Positions 33,410 through 36,248 of a stretch of 36,248 nucleotides of DNA are shown piece by piece (position 1 is the stretch's first letter; each line of letters opens with the position of its first letter). A program made the position numbers and the translations under genes. Below the pieces are notes generated by a model. The model was not told the origin of the DNA. It saw only the letters and a program-made list of their open reading frames with translations, and ran no database searches. Where the stretch lies: positions 1-36,248 of the forward strand of contig JABLWX010000019.1 of the NCBI GenBank assembly GCA_013178315.1, written 5' to 3'. Source of the stretch: Candidatus Aminicenantota bacterium (GTDB lineage: Bacteria > Acidobacteriota > Aminicenantia > Aminicenantales > Saccharicenantaceae).

Positions 33410-33690
33410 GCGGGTAGAGAAAAATGGCTGAAAGAAGCAGAGCAACGAGAGCAAGCGATAGACAGTTCTTATACATAGATAGTTTTGCTGGTCCGGGGAG
33501 GGAGATATTGAGGTTTGACGGGCTGAACAGAAAGCCAATCTCTCCCTCCCCCTTTATTTATCCACTTGGCGATGAGCGCACCCATAAATTTATAAATGCC
33601 TCCTTTTTGCCCTTCTTTGCCCTTCTTTCCATTCCCCCTTCCTTCAATTAAACAGAGGGGTGCACGGCGGCACCCCTCTCTTTCTTTTCT
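33410..33690 (+). ncRNA. candidate sigma54-dependent structured regulatory RNA
   Basis: About 280 nt between a consensus sigma54 promoter and a strong terminator. The RNA can fold well: an 11-bp helix pairs GGGGAGGGAGA (33495-33505) with TCTCCCTCCCC (33541-33551), with an inner GGCT/AGCC hairpin; the 5' GAAAGAAG (33430-33437) can pair with CTTCTTTC (33622-33629). The 3' half is C/U-rich with a tandem 10-nt repeat GCCCTTCTTT (33609-33628) and a CCTCCTTT stretch (33599-33606) complementary to AAGGAGG ribosome sites. Such features resemble trans-acting RNAs that block translation, and sigma54-driven RNAs controlled by NtrC-type activators are known (CrcZ under CbrB). A 75-codon frame (33424-33651) runs through it but has no good ribosome site and no recognisable domain; a small protein or dual-function RNA remains possible. 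Confidence 0.6.
33654..33690 (+). terminator. intrinsic terminator of the sigma54-driven transcript
   Basis: Perfect 10-bp stem AGAGGGGTGC (33654-33663) with GCACCCCTCT (33670-33679), a 6-nt loop, then CTTTCTTTTCT. It could also serve the convergent NTPase gene. Confidence 0.9.
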
Positions 33691-33749
33691 CTGAGGTAAA
33701 GTAAAGCAAGTTTCTCGAGTCTGGTCGGCCTGTCTATAATCAATCCTGT

Positions 33750-34292
33750 TCAGGCCGGGCCGAGAAGATCCTTAACTTTTTCCAGAAGCTCGGACTGGAG
33801 TCTGTCCCGGTTGGCCGGGTTAAGCTCGAAGAGCTCTGTCCCCGGGCTGGACTTTATCCGTTCTATAAAAGGTGTTCCCCGCCAGGCGATGGTGGCCAGG
33901 AGATGACCCGGAGCCGAGACCAGTCGCAGCACGGTATCCCGGAATTTTTCCGAAAGACATTCCATTTTGCCTATCTCGTCTATGACCACCAGCCTGGTCT
34001 CAGGCGCAAAGAACCCGACCGATTCCAGGAAATTTTCGAAGCTACGAAGGTCCACCCGGTATTTACCCACCCGGTACGGCGTATTAAATTCAACATGGCT
34101 TAGAACCGCCCGCCGGCCGTCCGGGCTTATCAATTCGAAGCCCAGCCTGGTTCCCTTTTCCCTGATTTCTCGGGTTATAAAACCGGCAATCCCGGTCTTA
34201 TCCGGCAGACGCTCGAGAAGGCCGGCCACCAGGGTGGTTTTCCCGGACCCGGGCAGCCCCGTCACCAGGATTTTAAGCCCTTTACCGGCCAT
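33750..34292 (-). CDS. THEP1-type nucleoside-triphosphatase (NTPase_1)
   Basis: A 180-residue P-loop NTPase of the THEP1 family. Walker A is GLPGSGKT at 12-19, Walker B is VVIDEIGKME at 102-111, and the family segments GIAGFITREIREKGTRLGFELI, HVEFNTPYRVGKYRVDL and a closing LNPANRDRL are in order. Length is standard. THEP1 enzymes hydrolyse NTPs with broad specificity and slow turnover; their cellular role is not settled. It is a cytoplasmic protein. It converges with the sigma54-driven transcript and is divergent from the M24B gene. The ribosome site is poor (GGAG about 12 nt ahead of the ATG). Confidence 0.88.
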   Translation of the reverse strand: MAGKGLKILVTGLPGSGKTTLVAGLLERLPDKTGIAGFITREIREKGTRLGFELISPDGRRAVLSHVEFNTPYRVGKYRVDLRSFENFLESVGFFAPETRLVVIDEIGKMECLSEKFRDTVLRLVSAPGHLLATIAWRGTPFIERIKSSPGTELFELNPANRDRLQSELLEKVKDLLGPA

Positions 34293-34404
34293 TTATTTCG
34301 ACTTCTCCGGACTGGCTATCTACCAATTATTAAAGGATAGAAACGTCCACAAGTCAAAGGGCAAGGGGCTTCTGTTCAAGGCCAACCGGGTTCGGGTCAT
34401 GGTT

Positions 34405-34434
34405 TTGATTGCATGGAGGCGGCAATTTTATTAA
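34405..34434 (+). promoter_or_regulatory. sigma70-type promoter for the M24B gene
   Basis: TTGATT (34405-34410) and TATTAA (34429-34434) are 18 bp apart, 39 bp ahead of ATG 34474. A visual consensus match only. Confidence 0.5.
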
Positions 34435-34473
34435 ACTCAGTCTGCGATAAATATTTATCCGAGGAAAGCTATC

Positions 34474-35814
34474 ATGATAAGAAAAGCTTCATTCATGGCA
34501 GTCCTGGTCGGCCTGCTGTCGGCTCTGATGGCCCAGGTGCAGGCTCCGGCCGGCTATTCTGCCTCCGAGTTTGAAAGACGCCGGCTGGCCCTGATGGAGG
34601 CTACCGAAAACGGGCTGATCATTCTATTTGCCAGCCCGGGAAACTCGGGAGCCGGGCATTTCCGCCAGGACAACGATTTCTATTATTTTACCGGTTGCGA
34701 GGATGCCAACGCCATCCTGGTCATGATTCCGGCCACGAAGGACAGTTATCTTTTTGTTCCCCAGAAAACCGACCGGGAAAAGATGATGGAAGGAGGGAAC
34801 AGCCTGGATGATCAGGGGGCCAGGGAAAAGCTAAGGCTGAAGGCAATTTACCCGGTCAGCTATTTTGACGAGTTTCTCTCCAGGCTATCCGGTCGCCAGG
34901 ACCAGGTTATTTATTTGAGGCTATCGCCAGAGGACTCGGTGGGAGAAGCCCGTTCGGAAACGGCCCTGTTCCAGGCCCGGCGCTCGCGAAATCCCTATAA
35001 CGACCAGCTCAGCCTGAATCAGTTTCGGGCAGAGAGGTTTCGCCAGCTCTATCCGGCTGCCCAGCTGAAGGATATAACTCCCCAGATCGATGCCCTGCGG
35101 ATGATAAAGACCCCAGAAGAAATTGCCATCTTAAAACAGAACGGCCGGGTTTCAGCCGAAGCGGTGAAGAAGGCCATGGTAGCTTCCCGGCCGGGAGCCT
35201 TCGAGTACGAACTGGAAGCGGCCGCGGTGGAGGTCCTCCTCAGAAACGGCTGCCGGGGGCCGGCCTATCCGCCCATCATCGGCTCGGGACCGAATACCTG
35301 CATTCTGCATTATGAAAAAAACAACCGGGCCATGCAGGCCGGGGAACTGGTGTTGATGGACTTCGGCGGCGACCTGAATTACCTGGCGATGGACATCACC
35401 AGGACCTGGCCCGTTTCCGGCAAGTTCAGCGAAGAACAAAAAAAGATTTACCGGGCGGTGCTGGAGGTGCAGAAGGCCTGCATTGAGGCTTTCAAGCCCG
35501 GAGTAACCGGTCGGGATGTTCAGGAGTACGTGGCCAGGAAGATGAAAGAAAAGGGAATTGACCCGCTGGGCCTGCGCGGCGGACTGGGGCACCTGGTGGG
35601 TATGTCCGTGCATGACGTCCAGTCTCCGGAACTGGTTCTCAGGGAAGGCATGGTCATGGCCATCGAGCCCGGGCTCTATTATCCCGAGAAAAACCTGGGC
35701 ATCAGGATTGAAGACACCGTCCTGATAACCAGGGACGGCTGCGAGGTCCTGACGGCCGGAGTTCCCAAGGAAATTGATGAAATTGAGGCCCTGCTGGCCA
35801 GGAGGAAATTCTGA
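34474..35814 (+). CDS. exported M24B Xaa-Pro aminopeptidase
   Basis: A 446-residue peptidase of family M24B (PepP-like), which removes an N-terminal residue preceding proline. Residues 1-24 form a signal peptide, so unlike E. coli PepP this copy is exported. The AMP_N domain (about 28-165) contains FRQDNDFYYFTGCEDANA, and the creatinase-fold domain (215-440) has the five metal ligands: Asp296 (LMDFGG), Asp307 (MDITRTWP), His373 (GLGHLVGMSVHD), Glu398 (AIEPGLYY) and Glu413 (RIEDTVLIT). GAGG lies 9 nt ahead of ATG 34474. Together with the M55 and M19 enzymes it points to extracytoplasmic breakdown of peptides. Confidence 0.9.
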   Translation: MIRKASFMAVLVGLLSALMAQVQAPAGYSASEFERRRLALMEATENGLIILFASPGNSGAGHFRQDNDFYYFTGCEDANAILVMIPATKDSYLFVPQKTDREKMMEGGNSLDDQGAREKLRLKAIYPVSYFDEFLSRLSGRQDQVIYLRLSPEDSVGEARSETALFQARRSRNPYNDQLSLNQFRAERFRQLYPAAQLKDITPQIDALRMIKTPEEIAILKQNGRVSAEAVKKAMVASRPGAFEYELEAAAVEVLLRNGCRGPAYPPIIGSGPNTCILHYEKNNRAMQAGELVLMDFGGDLNYLAMDITRTWPVSGKFSEEQKKIYRAVLEVQKACIEAFKPGVTGRDVQEYVARKMKEKGIDPLGLRGGLGHLVGMSVHDVQSPELVLREGMVMAIEPGLYYPEKNLGIRIEDTVLITRDGCEVLTAGVPKEIDEIEALLARRKF

Positions 35815-35875
35815 CGGAATCATCCGGGGTGAAGCCTTTTAAGTTTGTTTTTAACCTTAGCGAGAAGAAGGGTCA

Positions 35876-36248
35876 ATGTTGCACCAGGCCGGTCTGATTG
35901 CTCCGTTTGCTCTGCTCATTTTATTAATTTACCTGTCTATCGAAGCGGTTCGCTTTCGCCGCCGGCTGAAGAAAATTCCCGTGAGAGTGGCCGTAGGCGG
36001 CATCAGGGGAAAGTCTAGTATCACCAGGCTGATTGCCGGGGGCCTGCGGCAGGCCGGGTTGAAGGTAATGGCCAAGACCACCGGATCCAGGCCGGTTCTT
36101 ATTTACCCCGATGGGCACGAGCAGGAAATCAGCCGGCGGGGCCATCCGACCATCCTGGAGCAGAAGATGCTGGTGAAGGTGGCCGCGGCCGCAGAGGCAG
36201 ATTTCCTGGTCAGCGAGATGATGAGCATTCAGCCCGAATGCCTCAGAG
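35876..36248 (+). CDS. pgsB: poly-gamma-glutamate synthase subunit PgsB/CapB, N-terminal part
   Basis: The first 124 residues of a Mur-ligase-like ATP-dependent amide ligase; the window ends inside it. A membrane helix (about 8-22) is followed by the P-loop VAVGGIRGKSSITRLIAGGLR at about 38-58, then KTTGSRPVLIYPDG and ILEQKMLVKVAAAAEADFLVSEMMSIQPECLR, the characteristic CapB/PgsB order up to the conserved E-M-x-x-x-Q-P-E segment. In Bacillus this protein, with PgsC and PgsA, polymerises glutamate at the membrane; here a PgsC-like gene would be expected downstream. GAAGAAGGG precedes ATG 35876, and the M24B gene ends 61 bp before. Confidence 0.9.
   Translation, partial: MLHQAGLIAPFALLILLIYLSIEAVRFRRRLKKIPVRVAVGGIRGKSSITRLIAGGLRQAGLKVMAKTTGSRPVLIYPDGHEQEISRRGHPTILEQKMLVKVAAAAEADFLVSEMMSIQPECLR

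Noticed and set aside
33424..33651. 75-codon frame inside the sigma54-driven transcript
   Set aside because: No convincing ribosome site, no recognisable domain, and the DNA is better explained by RNA helices and C/U-rich repeats. Kept as an alternative within the ncRNA entry.
1..36248. tRNA, rRNA, CRISPR or mobile-element signatures
   Set aside because: Looked for T-loop-like GTTCGAATC motifs, regularly spaced short repeats and transposase or integrase motifs; none was found.

Overview
The window reads as a chromosomal segment of a Gram-negative, fairly GC-rich bacterium. Three exported proteins end in the C-terminal Phe typical of outer-membrane barrels, a fourth is a CBM9-like/DUF5916 barrel, and a small protein carries a secretin-type domain, so there is an outer membrane. 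The mix of DUF5916, PorT-like barrels, an ECF sigma/anti-sigma pair with a secretin-like partner, many exported peptidases and CapB/PgsB resembles Acidobacteriota or Aminicenantota genomes. That placement is an inference. No rRNA, tRNA, CRISPR array, IS element or prophage was seen, and coding style looks uniform.

Layout. 1-8400: the tail of an unknown gene, an outer-membrane barrel, a membrane protein with a dead HD-GYP-like domain, a DUF429 protein, a leftward DUF5916 barrel, DUF523-DUF1722, a secreted 16-residue-repeat protein, and a divergent secreted protein. 8500-11600: a PorT-like barrel, then a leftward three-gene cassette of ECF sigma, zinc-finger anti-sigma and secretin-like protein. 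11850-16220: exported sialidase-like protein, M55 D-aminopeptidase, Kef-type antiporter. 16390-19700: bidirectional terminator, second PorT-like barrel, OsmC, PAP2 lipid phosphatase, SDR epimerase. 19800-25640: GH172/DUF2961, YegS-like lipid kinase, CehA-type PHP protein, COG3375-like GNAT.

25780-33700 is the most interesting block. An exported M19 dipeptidase precedes a tightly overlapping operon of an oligopeptide-type binding protein, a sensor histidine kinase and an NtrC-type sigma54 activator, with no permease genes. Downstream lie two near-consensus sigma54 (-24/-12) promoters. One precedes a lone receiver-domain protein. The other precedes a roughly 280-nt, heavily structured, C/U-rich transcript that ends in a strong terminator and looks like a regulatory RNA. 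Each promoter has a similar 19-bp dyad 70-78 bp upstream, so both are plausible targets of the adjacent activator. A DUF89 phosphatase lies between them.

33750-36248: a THEP1-type NTPase, an exported M24B aminopeptidase, and the start of pgsB/capB.

Functionally the window leans towards the envelope and peptide breakdown: several exported peptidases, glycan-active enzymes, and a sensor system whose extracytoplasmic input may be a peptide. Several genes lack a Shine-Dalgarno sequence and have a -10-like hexamer 6-9 nt before the ATG, which suggests leaderless mRNAs.
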